The notes under the pieces are model-generated. The model saw only the letters and a list, made by a program, of their open reading frames with translations, was not told where the DNA came from and made no database searches. Shown piece by piece: positions 26,956 to 36,126 of a stretch of 64,000 bases of DNA; position 1 is the stretch's first letter; the number at the start of each line of letters is the position of its first letter. The DNA is taken from positions 337,518 through 401,517 of the forward strand of contig NZ_VJYD01000004.1 of assembly GCF_007341385.1 (NCBI RefSeq). Reading direction: 5' to 3'. Made by a program: the position numbers and the translations under genes. Origin of the DNA: Flavobacterium daemonense (GTDB lineage: Bacteria > Bacteroidota > Bacteroidia > Flavobacteriales > Flavobacteriaceae).

Positions 26956-28152
26956 ATGCCAACAATTTCACACAAAGGCAGAAACATGCCTGAATCTCCG
27001 ATACGCAAGCTGGCTCCTTTTGCAGATTTAGCAAAGAAAAAAGGACACAAGGTGTATCACTTAAACATTGGTCAACCGGATATCAAGACACCCGAAGTGG
27101 CCATCGAGGCGGTAAAAAATATTGATTTAACTCTTATAGAATACAGTCCCTCTGCAGGATATGAAAGCTATAGAAAAAAATTAGCAAAATTTTACCAGCG
27201 CCAAAATGTAAACGTTAACTCAGAAGACATCATTGTAACAACTGGTGGCTCTGAAGCCTTACTTTTTGCACTGGCCACAATTACAGATCCAGGAGATGAA
27301 ATTATTATTCCTGAGCCTTTTTATGCTAATTACCACGCATTTGCATCTTCAACGAGTGCAACTGTAGTGCCTCTCGTTTCTACAATCGAAACGGCATTTG
27401 CATTGCCAAGCATTGAAGAAGTCGAGAAATTGATTACACCTAAAACAAAAGCCATTCTGATTTGCAATCCTGGAAATCCGACTGGATATTTATATTCTGA
27501 AACAGAAATCAAACAACTGGCAAGCTTGATCAAAAAACATGACTTGTATTTAATTGCTGATGAAGTATATCGTGAATTTCTTTATGACGGAGATGATGTG
27601 CATTTTTCTGTAATGAATCTTGAAGATGTACAGCAAAATGTCATCATGGTTGATTCTGTTTCAAAACGTTACAGTATGTGTGGCGCAAGAATTGGCTGTT
27701 TGGTTACTAAAAACAAAGAGGTTTTAGCAACAGTAATGAAATTTGCTCAAGCACGTTTAAGTCCGCCAACAATAGAGCAGATTGCTTGTGAAGCTGCAAT
27801 TGACACGCCTCAAAGTTATTTTGACGAAGTAATTGCCGAATATAAAGAACGTCGCAACACTTTAATTTCAGAATTAAATAAAATCGATGGTGTTATTGTA
27901 ACGAAGCCAAAAGGTGCTTTCTACTGCATTGTTCAACTGCCAATTGCAGATTCTGATGATTTTGCGCAATGGCTTTTAGAAAGTTACAATCTAAACGGAG
28001 AAACGGTTATGATTGCTCCTGCAAAAGGATTTTATTCAACTCCAGGAATGGGCTTGAATCAAGTTCGAATTGCTTATGTTTTAAACAAAAAAGATCTAAT
28101 TACGGCTGTAGGCATTTTAAAAGAAGCTTTGCAGGTGTACAACAATAGATAA
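26956..28152 (+). CDS. PLP-dependent class I/II aminotransferase
   Basis: 398-aa fold-type I aminotransferase of the AspC/AATase-I-gamma group. It has NIGQPDIKTPE near the N-terminus, GGSEALLFAL for phosphate binding, NPGNPTGYLYSETEI, DEVYREFLYDG, and the Schiff-base Lys237 in SVSKRYSMCGARIG. A late MGLNQVRIAY carries the substrate-carboxylate Arg. The amino donor and acceptor cannot be fixed from motifs. It is a single gene ended by the hairpin at 28173-28207; a perfect palindrome TGCAAATTTGCA lies about 20 bp before the start. Confidence 0.93.
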   Translation: MPTISHKGRNMPESPIRKLAPFADLAKKKGHKVYHLNIGQPDIKTPEVAIEAVKNIDLTLIEYSPSAGYESYRKKLAKFYQRQNVNVNSEDIIVTTGGSEALLFALATITDPGDEIIIPEPFYANYHAFASSTSATVVPLVSTIETAFALPSIEEVEKLITPKTKAILICNPGNPTGYLYSETEIKQLASLIKKHDLYLIADEVYREFLYDGDDVHFSVMNLEDVQQNVIMVDSVSKRYSMCGARIGCLVTKNKEVLATVMKFAQARLSPPTIEQIACEAAIDTPQSYFDEVIAEYKERRNTLISELNKIDGVIVTKPKGAFYCIVQLPIADSDDFAQWLLESYNLNGETVMIAPAKGFYSTPGMGLNQVRIAYVLNKKDLITAVGILKEALQVYNNR

Positions 28153-28172
28153 ACAAACTAAACTTAAACTTT

Positions 28173-28207
28173 CAAAAGACAATAACTATTTCTGTTATTG
28201 TCTTTTG
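28173..28207 (+). terminator. intrinsic terminator
   Basis: Perfect 14-bp arms CAAAAGACAATAAC (28173-28186) and GTTATTGTCTTTTG (28194-28207), 7-nt loop, T-rich tail. It ends the aminotransferase gene. Confidence 0.9.
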
Positions 28208-28336
28208 TTTTTTGATCAATTTTAAATTATCTACAAAAAGGATCGATTAAATAATAAAAACCATAGAAAAGGTTTCCCATTTATTAATTATCTTTACCGC
28301 CTTAAAAAGATATACCCATTATAATAGTAGTTTTTA

Positions 28337-29008
28337 ATGATAAACAACGAAGATTTTTTAGACGAAATAGGTGACAGTCATTTCAGCAGTAATGCAAAAA
28401 ACCCTCTAAGAGCGGACGCTTTTGACATAACTGATGAAGAAAAAATAGAAAAAATTAAAAAAGATGTTGAAAACATTCTGCAAACACTTGGAATGGATTT
28501 GACGGATGACAGCATAAAAGGCACTCCAAACCGTGTGGCTAAAATGTTTGTAAAAGAAATTTTTGGTGGTCTAAACCCTGCAAAGCAGCCAAAAGCTTCG
28601 ACTTTCGACAATAATTACAAATATGGCGAAATGTTGGTAGAAAAAAACATTACTGTTTATTCTACTTGCGAACACCATTTACTGCCAATTATCGGGCGCG
28701 CTCACGTTGCTTATATTTCAAGCGGAAGAGTTATTGGCTTATCAAAAATGAACCGTATTGTTGAATATTATGCTAAAAGACCTCAAGTACAAGAGCGTTT
28801 AACCATGCAGATTGTTCAAGAACTTCAAAAAGCTTTAGGAACTGAAGACGTAGCTTGCGTTATTGACGCAAAACATCTTTGTGTAAACTCAAGAGGAATT
28901 AAAGATATCGAAAGCAGCACTGTAACATCTGAATTCGGCGGAAAATTCAAAGATCCTCAAACTAAGAGAGAATTTCTTGATTACATCAAACTTGAAACAC
29001 AATTCTAG
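28337..29008 (+). CDS. folE: GTP cyclohydrolase I
   Basis: 223-aa homodecameric enzyme that converts GTP to 7,8-dihydroneopterin triphosphate, the first step of folate/pterin synthesis. Zinc ligands are visible as Cys111 and His114 in TCEHHLLPIIG and Cys182 in AKHLCVNSRGI. The segments GLSKMNRIVEYYAKRPQVQE and TVTSEFGGKF match the GTP-binding pocket. A -7-like TATCTTTA lies at 28289-28296. It starts at ATG 28337; its TAG stop at 29006-29008 abuts a CGATTAAAC repeat block. Confidence 0.97.
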   Translation: MINNEDFLDEIGDSHFSSNAKNPLRADAFDITDEEKIEKIKKDVENILQTLGMDLTDDSIKGTPNRVAKMFVKEIFGGLNPAKQPKASTFDNNYKYGEMLVEKNITVYSTCEHHLLPIIGRAHVAYISSGRVIGLSKMNRIVEYYAKRPQVQERLTMQIVQELQKALGTEDVACVIDAKHLCVNSRGIKDIESSTVTSEFGGKFKDPQTKREFLDYIKLETQF

Positions 29009-29094
29009 TTTAATCGGTAAATCGTTAATTTGTTTAATCGGTTCATTGAACTTATTTTTTCGATTAAACGATTAAACAAATCAACAATTAAACA
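29008..29094. repeat. CGATTAAAC inverted-repeat cluster, folE 3' side
   Basis: GTTTAATCG units at 29008-29016 and 29032-29040 face CGATTAAAC units at 29061-29069 and 29069-29077, plus partial copies to 29094. The pattern resembles the block upstream of valS. It also supplies the spurious upstream reading frame of the next gene. Confidence 0.8.
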
Positions 29095-29101
29095 GAAAAG
29101 A

Positions 29102-29467
29102 ATGTACATTTTTTCATTCGAAAAACTAGAAGTTTGGCAAAATGCTAGAATGTTTATTTTGGATATTTATAAATTAACTAGTAAATTTCCATCAAATGAA
29201 TTATTCGGAATAACATCTCAAATAAAAAGAAGTTCATCATCTATTGCAACAAACATTGCAGAAGGAACTTCAAGAAATACAAATAAAGATAAAGCACATT
29301 TTTTAACGATATCTTATTCATCTGCAATGGAAACTTTGAATCATTTAATTATTTCAAAAGATTTAAATTATGTTTCTGAAGCGGAATATGTAGAATCTCG
29401 TGAAAAAATTGAAAAAATCTGCAATCAGATAAACAGTTTAAAAAAATACTATCTTTCTAAAGAATAA
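29102..29467 (+). CDS. four-helix bundle protein (23S rRNA intervening-sequence/S23 family)
   Basis: 121-aa helical protein of the S23/IVP four-helix-bundle family, recognised from FEKLEVWQNARMFILDIYKLT, FPSNELFGITSQIKRSSSSIATNIAEG and ISYSSAMETLNHL. These proteins were first found encoded in rRNA intervening sequences but also occur as lone genes; one relative (Avd) is a diversity-generating-retroelement accessory protein. Here there is no rRNA or reverse transcriptase nearby. I start it at ATG 29102; the frame extends to TTG 29030 only through repeat DNA. CGATTAAAC repeats flank it on both sides, which suggests it was inserted as a unit between folE and cysS. Confidence 0.88.
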   Translation: MYIFSFEKLEVWQNARMFILDIYKLTSKFPSNELFGITSQIKRSSSSIATNIAEGTSRNTNKDKAHFLTISYSSAMETLNHLIISKDLNYVSEAEYVESREKIEKICNQINSLKKYYLSKE

Positions 29468-29500
29468 GACGAAGTAAATTAAAACGATCAAACGTTTACA

Positions 29501-29541
29501 CGATTAAACAAATCAACAGTTAAACGATTAAACGGTTAAAC
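29501..29541. repeat. CGATTAAAC repeat cluster, cysS 5' side
   Basis: Direct CGATTAAAC and CAGTTAAAC/GGTTAAAC units run from 29501 to 29541 and end 9 bp before the cysS start. Same family as 18212 and 29008. Confidence 0.8.
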
Positions 29542-29550
29542 ATTAATTTT

Positions 29551-31029
29551 ATGCCATTATATACAACACAGCCCTTAAAAATATACAACTCACTTTCGGG
29601 TGAAAAAGAAAATTTCAAACCAATCCATGAAGGAAATGTTGGAATGTATGTTTGCGGTCCAACGGTTTATAGCAATGTGCATTTAGGAAACGTGAGAACT
29701 TTCATGTCTTTTGACATTATTTTCAGATACTTTTTACATCTGGATTACAAAGTTCGCTACGTTCGTAATATTACCGATGTTGGCCATATTGTAGATGATG
29801 TTGACGAGGGTGAAGACAAAATTGCAAAAAAAGCACGATTAGAACAATTAGAACCGATGGAAGTTGTACAGCGCTATACTGTAGATTTTCACGATATTTT
29901 AAAAGCGTTCAACTTTTTACCTCCAAGCATCGAGCCAACTGCAACTGGACATATAATTGAACAGATCGAAATCATCAAAAAAATTATCGACAAAGGAATT
30001 GGCTATGTTGCCAATGGATCAGTTTATTTTGATGTTGTAAAATATAACGAAACCAATAATTACGGAATTTTGAGCGGTAGAAATATCGAAGATATGCTGG
30101 CAAATACTCGTGATCTTGATGGACAATCAGATAAAAGAAATCCGCAGGATTTTGCACTTTGGAAAAAAGCAGAACCAGAACATATCATGAGATGGCCTTC
30201 ACCTTGGAGCGATGGTTTTCCGGGCTGGCACTTAGAATGTACTGCAATGAGTACAAAATACTTAGGCAATCATTTTGATATTCACGGTGGCGGAATGGAT
30301 TTGAAATTCCCACACCACGAATGTGAAATTGCTCAAAACGAAGCTTGCACAGGACAGTCACCAGTAAATTACTGGATGCACGCCAATATGCTTACTTTAA
30401 ACGGTAAGAAAATGGCAAAATCTACCGGAAATAATATTTTGCCAGGCGAAATTCTAAGTGGCGACAATACCATTTTAAGCAAAGCATTTTCTGCATCGGT
30501 AACAAGATTTTTCATGCTTCAAGCGCACTACAGAAGTATTTTAGACTTTTCTGATGATGCTATTACAGCAGCCGAAAAAGGTTATAAAAGATTAATGGAA
30601 GCTCTAGATGCTTTGCCAGCAATCAACGCAGGCAAAACAAGCTCTATTGATTTCAATGCATGGAAACAGTCATGTTATGATGCAATGAACGACGACTTTA
30701 ACACGCCAATTTTAATTGCGCAGTTATTTGAAAGCGTTCGCTATATCAATTTGCTTAAAGACGGAAAAGAAACCATTTCTGCCGAAGATCTAAAAACATT
30801 TACAGCCGCAATTAATGCTTTTGTATTTGACGTTTTAGGACTAAGTGATGAAAAAGGTGCTGACAGCAACAACGACAAATTAGAAGGTGTTGTAAACATG
30901 CTTATCGGAATGAGAAATCAAGCCAGAGCCGATAAAAATTTCGCCCTTTCAGATCAAATTCGTGATCAGTTGATCGCTTTAGGAATTCAGCTGAAGGACG
31001 GCAAAGAGGGAACTTCTTTTAGTATCTAA
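29551..31029 (+). CDS. cysS: cysteine--tRNA ligase
   Basis: 492-aa class I synthetase. The HIGH signature is HLGN at 44-47 in [15 protein letters not shown], and Cys35 is the first zinc ligand of the Cys-specific site. The [10 protein letters not shown] and [11 protein letters not shown] segments supply the other zinc ligands. The KMSKS loop reads KMAKS at 287-291, a tolerated variant. The C-terminal DALR-like helical domain is present. It starts at ATG 29551, directly after a repeat block. No terminator is obvious before yidD; the 103-bp gap holds another inverted repeat. Confidence 0.97.
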   Translation: MPLYTTQPLKIYNSLSGEKENFKPIHEGNVGMYVCGPTVYSNVHLGNVRTFMSFDIIFRYFLHLDYKVRYVRNITDVGHIVDDVDEGEDKIAKKARLEQLEPMEVVQRYTVDFHDILKAFNFLPPSIEPTATGHIIEQIEIIKKIIDKGIGYVANGSVYFDVVKYNETNNYGILSGRNIEDMLANTRDLDGQSDKRNPQDFALWKKAEPEHIMRWPSPWSDGFPGWHLECTAMSTKYLGNHFDIHGGGMDLKFPHHECEIAQNEACTGQSPVNYWMHANMLTLNGKKMAKSTGNNILPGEILSGDNTILSKAFSASVTRFFMLQAHYRSILDFSDDAITAAEKGYKRLMEALDALPAINAGKTSSIDFNAWKQSCYDAMNDDFNTPILIAQLFESVRYINLLKDGKETISAEDLKTFTAAINAFVFDVLGLSDEKGADSNNDKLEGVVNMLIGMRNQARADKNFALSDQIRDQLIALGIQLKDGKEGTSFSI

Positions 31030-31035
31030 TAAAAA

Positions 31036-31124
31036 GTGTTCAGTAATCAGTTCAAAGTTGACAGATTAAATACTTTAACTGATTACTAAATACTGATCAC
31101 TGAGCACTAACGATCACTGAACAC
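31036..31124. repeat. inverted repeat GTGTTCAGTAATC ... GATCACTGAACAC
   Basis: Arms at 31036-31048 and 31112-31124 match with one mismatch. The interior is made of CTGATTACT/CTGATCACTGA variants, giving several alternative hairpins. It fills the cysS-yidD gap. Confidence 0.7.
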
Positions 31125-31132
31125 TAAAAAAT

Positions 31133-31381
31133 ATGTTTTCAAAAATTCTGATATATCCATTTGTAATGCTCGTGCGCTTTTATCAAACCGCTATTTCGCC
31201 GTTTACACCAGCGTCATGCCGCTTTGAGCCAACATGCTCCAGCTATATGATTGAAGCATTGCAAAAACATGGATTATTTTATGGAGGATATTTAGGAATC
31301 AAACGTATTTTGAGCTGTCATCCGTGGGGAAGAACCGGCTACGATCCTGTTCCAGAAAAGAAATGTTCACACAAACATTAA
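31133..31381 (+). CDS. yidD: membrane protein insertion efficiency factor YidD
   Basis: 82-aa YidD homologue that assists YidC-dependent insertion of inner-membrane proteins. The family signature is complete: [43 protein letters not shown] and a terminal GYDPVP. An amphipathic N-terminal helix would lie on the membrane. It usually neighbours yidC or rnpA, but here it lies 66 nt upstream of lgt, another envelope-biogenesis gene, and is probably cotranscribed with it. Confidence 0.95.
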   Translation: MFSKILIYPFVMLVRFYQTAISPFTPASCRFEPTCSSYMIEALQKHGLFYGGYLGIKRILSCHPWGRTGYDPVPEKKCSHKH

Positions 31382-31447
31382 CTTTTTATAAATAGGAACT
31401 CTGCTTTAAATATTTATTTTTACAATTAATAAAAAACACAATATTAC

Positions 31448-32380
31448 ATGACACACGCCTTAAACATGGTTTGGAATCCTTCTGAAGGAATAAATCTGGG
31501 ATTTTTTATGATTCGTTATTACAGTTTAATGTTCGTAATTGCTTTTGGATTGGGTTGGTTCCTAATGAAAAAGATTTTCGAACGCGAAAATGAATCGCTT
31601 GACAAACTGGATTCTTTATTTGTTTGGACCGTTTTAGCCACTTTAGCTGGTGCTCGTTTAGGACATGTTTTCTTTTATGACTGGGAATATTTCAGAAATC
31701 ATTTGCTTGAAATTTTCTTGCCATTCCGTTTTGAACCAAAATTTGAATTTACAGGATATCAAGGTTTAGCAAGCCATGGAGCAGCGATTTCAATTATTGT
31801 TGCAATGTATTTTTACAGCAAAATGGTTTTAAAACGTCCGTTATTATGGATTTTAGACCGCGTTGTTATTCCAGTTGCTAGTGGCGCGATATTCGTTCGT
31901 TTAGGAAATTTTTTCAATTCTGAAATTATTGGGCACGAAACAACTTCGCCATTCGGAATTCGTTTTTTGCATGATACATTCAGTAAATCAGAAGCTGCTA
32001 ACGCAACCCGTATTGCCGATCCAAAAGAAGCATACAACGCAATCGCACATGACCCAAAATTTGCCGATTTATTAGCTCAGGTTCCTGCAAAACACCCAAC
32101 ACAATTATATGAAGCATTCTGCTATATTTTTGTATTCGCGATTTTATACTTTTTATATTGGAAAACAAATGCAAGACTTAAATCTGGATTATTATTCGGA
32201 TTATTCCTTGTTCTTCTATTCGTAGTACGTTTCATCGTTGAATTTGTAAAAGAAAGCCAAGGTGGTTTTGAAAGCGAGTTAGGTTATTTTTCAACAGGAC
32301 AATGGTTAAGCATACCATTTATAATCATCGGTCTTTTCTTTATCATTAGAGCACAAAGAAATCCGCTAGCTACATCATAA
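31448..32380 (+). CDS. lgt: phosphatidylglycerol--prolipoprotein diacylglyceryl transferase
   Basis: 310-aa polytopic inner-membrane enzyme that attaches diacylglycerol to the lipobox cysteine of prolipoproteins, the first step in maturing the lipoproteins encoded here. About seven transmembrane helices are visible. The family motifs are HGAAISI (His near residue 103), VRLGNFFNSEIIG (the Lgt signature, with R and N/E residues) and HPTQLYEA in the periplasmic segment. It is slightly longer than the E. coli protein. It is followed by a strong terminator at 32402-32431. Confidence 0.95.
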   Translation: MTHALNMVWNPSEGINLGFFMIRYYSLMFVIAFGLGWFLMKKIFERENESLDKLDSLFVWTVLATLAGARLGHVFFYDWEYFRNHLLEIFLPFRFEPKFEFTGYQGLASHGAAISIIVAMYFYSKMVLKRPLLWILDRVVIPVASGAIFVRLGNFFNSEIIGHETTSPFGIRFLHDTFSKSEAANATRIADPKEAYNAIAHDPKFADLLAQVPAKHPTQLYEAFCYIFVFAILYFLYWKTNARLKSGLLFGLFLVLLFVVRFIVEFVKESQGGFESELGYFSTGQWLSIPFIIIGLFFIIRAQRNPLATS

Positions 32381-32401
32381 AAAAAAAAATTAAAAATATA
32401 T

Positions 32402-32431
32402 AAACGCCCAATATTAAATTATTGGGCGTTT
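32402..32431 (+). terminator. intrinsic terminator
   Basis: Perfect 12-bp arms AAACGCCCAATA (32402-32413) and TATTGGGCGTTT (32420-32431), 6-nt loop, T-run. It ends the yidD-lgt unit. Confidence 0.93.
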
Positions 32432-32873
32432 TTTTTATATACACATTTCTAAGATTCATATTTGGCTTTAGAAGCAGAAATAAATTTTTCCAAAACAACT
32501 TTCAGTCCCGCTGTCCGCTATATCTTTTTATCCGCAAAAAAGCAGATAAAAAGGATACCGCTCCCATCGGGGCTAGAATAGACTTTCTTGTTTTCGAAAG
32601 ACCTTTTAGCAAAACTGCAAAAAAAAACTTAGTATCACGCTAATAAACAAAATTACGCCACAAGCAAATCACTCAAACAAATTGGCAAAACCCACTCTAT
32701 GAGCACTTAAAACTTAAATACAGCTTCTTTTCTTGCTTTTGCAAATCTTCATAAAAACTCAAAAAATATCTACTCTTAAAATTAAATTAGCAATAAAAAA
32801 GATCACACTTAAATTTCCAACAAAAAGCTTGGCTTTAAAACCAAAGAAATTCAAAAATCAATTCCTATAAAAC
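32432..32873. other. gene-free region with a degenerate repeat
   Basis: Gap between the lgt and secDF terminators. At 32521-32557 a hairpin is formed by TATCTTTTTATC and GATAAAAAGGATA (one bulged base), embedded in a C/G-richer patch with TCCCGCTGTCCGC and GCTCCCATCGGGGC. This looks like the remnant of a dispersed Flavobacterium repeat. A 73-codon frame starting at TTG 32422 lies inside the terminator stem and is not a credible gene. I see nothing else here. Confidence 0.6.
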
Positions 32874-32904
32874 AAAAAAGATCCAGCTTTCGCTGGATCT
32901 TTTT
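32874..32904 (-). terminator. intrinsic terminator of secDF
   Basis: GATCCAGC (32880-32887) and GCTGGATC (32892-32899), extended by A/T pairs on both sides, 4-nt loop TTTC (GAAA in the transcript), then a U-run in the minus direction. Confidence 0.9.
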
Positions 32905-32925
32905 CTATAGTAACTAAGGTTCTAA

Positions 32926-35898
32926 TTAAGCCTTGTTATGTTTTTCTTCGATTGTATGTTTATCATCTTTAGAAATCGTGTCAACCAATACTGGCGTCGC
33001 GATAAATAATGAAGAATAAGTACCTACAACAATACCAATTAACATCGCGAAGATAAATCCTCTGATTGATTCACCACCAAAGATAAACATCGTTAATAAT
33101 ACGATAATCATCATTAATGAAGTATTCAATGTTCTTGATAATGTAGTGTTAATAGATGCATTTACAATATCTTCAAAACTACCTTTACGGTTTCCAATGA
33201 TAAACTCTCTAATTCTATCAAATACAATTACAGTATCGTTCATTGAGTAACCAATTACGGTAAGAATTGCAGCGATAAAGTGCTGATCCATTTCCATGTG
33301 GAAAGGCATGAATTTATAGCATAAAGAGTAGATTCCTAATACAAAGATAACGTCGTGCGCAACAGCTGCAATCGCACCTAATGAATATTGCCATTTACGG
33401 AAAGAGATCATTAAGTATAAGAAGATAACTGCCATAGCACCAAGAACTGCCCAGTATGAGTTAGTTTTGATATCTTCAGAGATAGAAGCTCCAACTTTAG
33501 AAGCTTGCAATACCCCTACTTTTTTACCATCATAAGAGTTGATGAATTTATCGTAAGTAGTATTTGGGTAGTACTTCTGTAAAGCTTGATATAATTTTTG
33601 GTTTACTTCCTCATCGATAGCAACACCATCTTCTTTAATTTTATATTTAGTTGTAATTTTCAACTGATCATCATCACCTAAAACTTTAGCCTCAACTGGA
33701 GTTCCAAAAGCAGCCGATAATTCATCTGAAATTACAGTAGCATCGATTGGTTTTTCAAATTTAACTTGGAAAGTTCTACCTCCAACAAAATCTACACCTT
33801 CATCTAATCCGTTAACGAAGAAGATAGAAACTAAACTCACTACAACTACAATTGAAGAGAAGATATAAGTGAATTTTTTGATTTTAATAAAGTCAAAGTG
33901 GAAATTAGTAAACCAGTTTTTAGTAATGTTTGTAGAGAAAGTCAAATCTGCTTTTCCTGCAATATTTCTGTCGATAAAAATTCTAGCAATAAAAATTGAT
34001 GTAAACAAAGAAGTTACAATACCAATTAATAATGTTAATGCGAAACCTTTAATTGGTCCTGTTCCAAAAATAAACAAGATAGCTCCAGTTAAAACGTGAG
34101 TTACGTTTGCATCAATAATAGAACGCATTGCACCGTGCCATCCGTAAGAAGTTACAACCGCCTCAGATAAAGATTTACCTTCACGCAATTCCTCTTTTGC
34201 TCTTTCAAATATAATAATGTTGGCATCTACCGCAGTACCCAATGTTAATACGATACCTGCAATACCTGGCAATGTCAATACAAAACCAAAACTTGCCATA
34301 ATTCCGAACAAGAATAGTAAGTTCAATAATAATGCAAGGTTAGCGTACCATCCTGCTTTACCATAATAGAATACCATCCATAAACAAACTAATAAAAACC
34401 CAATTACAGATGAAATAGTACCTGCATCAATTGCAGCTTGACCTAAAGATGGTCCAACAACAGTTGACTGAATAATATCTGCAGAAGCTGGTAATTTACC
34501 TGCATTTAATACGTTAGCTAAATCTTTAGTTTCTGCTACATCAAAAGAACCCGTAATTTCAGATCTTCCTCCAGCGATTGGTCCGCTTGTAACTCCAGGA
34601 GCAGAATAAACAATATCATCTAAAACAATAGCAATATAACCTTTTTGATTGAAAGCTCTTCCTGTCAATTCTTCCCAAACTTTCGCACCTTGGCTGTTCA
34701 TTTGCATAGAAACAGCTGGTTTTCCTAATTGATCAAAAGTATCTTTTGCATCAGTAACAACACCACCGCTCATAGCAGGAACGTTATCTCTGTTACCTTT
34801 TAAAGCATATAATTCTACTGCTTCAACTTCTTTTCCTTTAGCATCTTTTAATGTAGTTGGCTTACTCCAAACAAATTTTGCATTGTGTTGGTCAGCACCC
34901 AATAAAATTCTGATATCTGCTCTTTTGAAGTAAGCATTAACAGTTGCAGTATCTTTAGGAGCAAAGTATCCTAAAACTGGTCCACCACCTTGACCAATCA
35001 TTTTGTCAAATAATGGATTGTTTCCTTTTTTAGTATCAACAGAATCTTTAGCATCAGTCAATAAAGCATTCAATGAATCTTTAGCAACAGTTTTAGTTTC
35101 AGTTTTCTTAACTTCAGTTTTTTTCAAAGCCTCATTAGAAGCTACTAAGAAGTTTCCGATTTCCTCAATTTTAAAAGTTTCCCAAAACTCTAATTGAGCT
35201 TTTCCACCTAATAATTTTTTGATTCTATCAACATCTTTAGCACCTGGAAGCTCTACTAAGATTCTTCCTGTTTCTCCTAATTTCTGGATATTTGGCTGTG
35301 TTACACCAAATTTGTCGATACGCTCTCTTAATACTTTGTAAGCACTCTCAACAGATTCGTCAACTTTTCTTTTAATTACTTTTTGAGCTTGCGCATCAGT
35401 CATTTGAAAATCAATTCCACCTTCTCCTTGTAAACTTCTGTTTGCAAAAATATCTGGTGAAGCTAATTTTGTAGTTCCGTTTGAATTTGCTTCAAAAGCT
35501 TCGAAGAACTTATTTAAATACGTTTTGTTTCCTTCTAAATTTGCAGTTGCATCAGCTAATGATTTATTAAATACTGGATTTTTAGAATTATTTGCTAAAC
35601 CTTTTAAAACGTCTTTAATAGAAATTTGAAGAATTACGTTGATTCCTCCTTCTAAGTCAAGACCTTTATTCAGTTGCTTGTTTTTTACTTCATTATAAGT
35701 AAAATCCGTAAAACCAAGATCAAATACTTTCTCTTTACCAATAGAATCTAAATATTTTAGCTCTTTATCAGGATTATCTCCTGCAAAAGCTTTAGCCTCA
35801 CCTTTGACATTATTTGCCACAAAAGTGAATGAAAGTTGGTAAATACTTACCAATGCAAATAGAATTGCGAAAAATTTAATAAGTCCTTTATTCTGCAT
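32926..35898 (-). CDS. secDF: protein translocase subunit SecDF (fused)
   Basis: 990-aa fusion of SecD and SecF, which use the proton motive force to complete Sec-dependent export. The SecD half has an N-terminal helix, a large periplasmic domain (GLDLEGGINVILQ, RIDKFGVTQPNIQ, ILVELPGAKD) and helices containing LPGIAGIVLTLGTAVDANIIIFER. The SecF half starts near residue 660, with GVDFVGGRTFQVKFEKP and IGYSMNDTVIVFDRIRE. An insertion of about 100 residues in the SecD periplasmic domain (Lys/Asp-rich, near 245-345) is longer than in E. coli. Fusion is the norm in Bacteroidota. A promoter candidate lies at 36027-36058. Confidence 0.97.
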   Translation of the reverse strand: MQNKGLIKFFAILFALVSIYQLSFTFVANNVKGEAKAFAGDNPDKELKYLDSIGKEKVFDLGFTDFTYNEVKNKQLNKGLDLEGGINVILQISIKDVLKGLANNSKNPVFNKSLADATANLEGNKTYLNKFFEAFEANSNGTTKLASPDIFANRSLQGEGGIDFQMTDAQAQKVIKRKVDESVESAYKVLRERIDKFGVTQPNIQKLGETGRILVELPGAKDVDRIKKLLGGKAQLEFWETFKIEEIGNFLVASNEALKKTEVKKTETKTVAKDSLNALLTDAKDSVDTKKGNNPLFDKMIGQGGGPVLGYFAPKDTATVNAYFKRADIRILLGADQHNAKFVWSKPTTLKDAKGKEVEAVELYALKGNRDNVPAMSGGVVTDAKDTFDQLGKPAVSMQMNSQGAKVWEELTGRAFNQKGYIAIVLDDIVYSAPGVTSGPIAGGRSEITGSFDVAETKDLANVLNAGKLPASADIIQSTVVGPSLGQAAIDAGTISSVIGFLLVCLWMVFYYGKAGWYANLALLLNLLFLFGIMASFGFVLTLPGIAGIVLTLGTAVDANIIIFERAKEELREGKSLSEAVVTSYGWHGAMRSIIDANVTHVLTGAILFIFGTGPIKGFALTLLIGIVTSLFTSIFIARIFIDRNIAGKADLTFSTNITKNWFTNFHFDFIKIKKFTYIFSSIVVVVSLVSIFFVNGLDEGVDFVGGRTFQVKFEKPIDATVISDELSAAFGTPVEAKVLGDDDQLKITTKYKIKEDGVAIDEEVNQKLYQALQKYYPNTTYDKFINSYDGKKVGVLQASKVGASISEDIKTNSYWAVLGAMAVIFLYLMISFRKWQYSLGAIAAVAHDVIFVLGIYSLCYKFMPFHMEMDQHFIAAILTVIGYSMNDTVIVFDRIREFIIGNRKGSFEDIVNASINTTLSRTLNTSLMMIIVLLTMFIFGGESIRGFIFAMLIGIVVGTYSSLFIATPVLVDTISKDDKHTIEEKHNKA

Positions 35899-36026
35899 TA
35901 TTACTAAAAATTAATTATGTTTTATTGTTTGTTTTTGGTTCTAAATTCCCTAAAAATAAGCCCTGACATGAGATTTTAAAACTAAAAAATCGAGATCACG
36001 AATTACAACATTTTTTTTAAACCGAG

Positions 36027-36058
36027 CAAATATATAATTCTCGAAATGATTAAGCAAT
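36027..36058 (-). promoter_or_regulatory. candidate promoter of secDF
   Basis: On the minus strand ATTG (36058-36055), 20-bp spacer, then TATATTTG (36034-36027). It is a good -7 with one mismatch in the -33, and implies a leader of about 120 nt. Confidence 0.55.
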
Positions 36059-36081
36059 TTATTTATTAATTAATCTCAAAA

Positions 36082-36107
36082 AAAAGACTGCAAAAGTGCA
36101 GCCTTTT
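36082..36107 (-). terminator. terminator of mdh
   Basis: AAAAGACTGCA (36082-36092) and TGCAGCCTTTT (36097-36107) pair except for one position, loop AAAG. A/T-runs flank both sides. It lies 20 bp past the mdh stop. Confidence 0.75.
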
Positions 36108-36126
36108 CTTTTTTTTACTGTTTTTA

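Noticed and set aside
29102..29467. Diversity-generating retroelement (Avd-like protein)
   Set aside because: The S23/Avd fold is shared, but there is no reverse transcriptase, template repeat or variable repeat in the window.
32422..32643. 73-codon frame past lgt
   Set aside because: It starts at TTG inside a terminator stem and runs through repeat DNA, with no coding signature.
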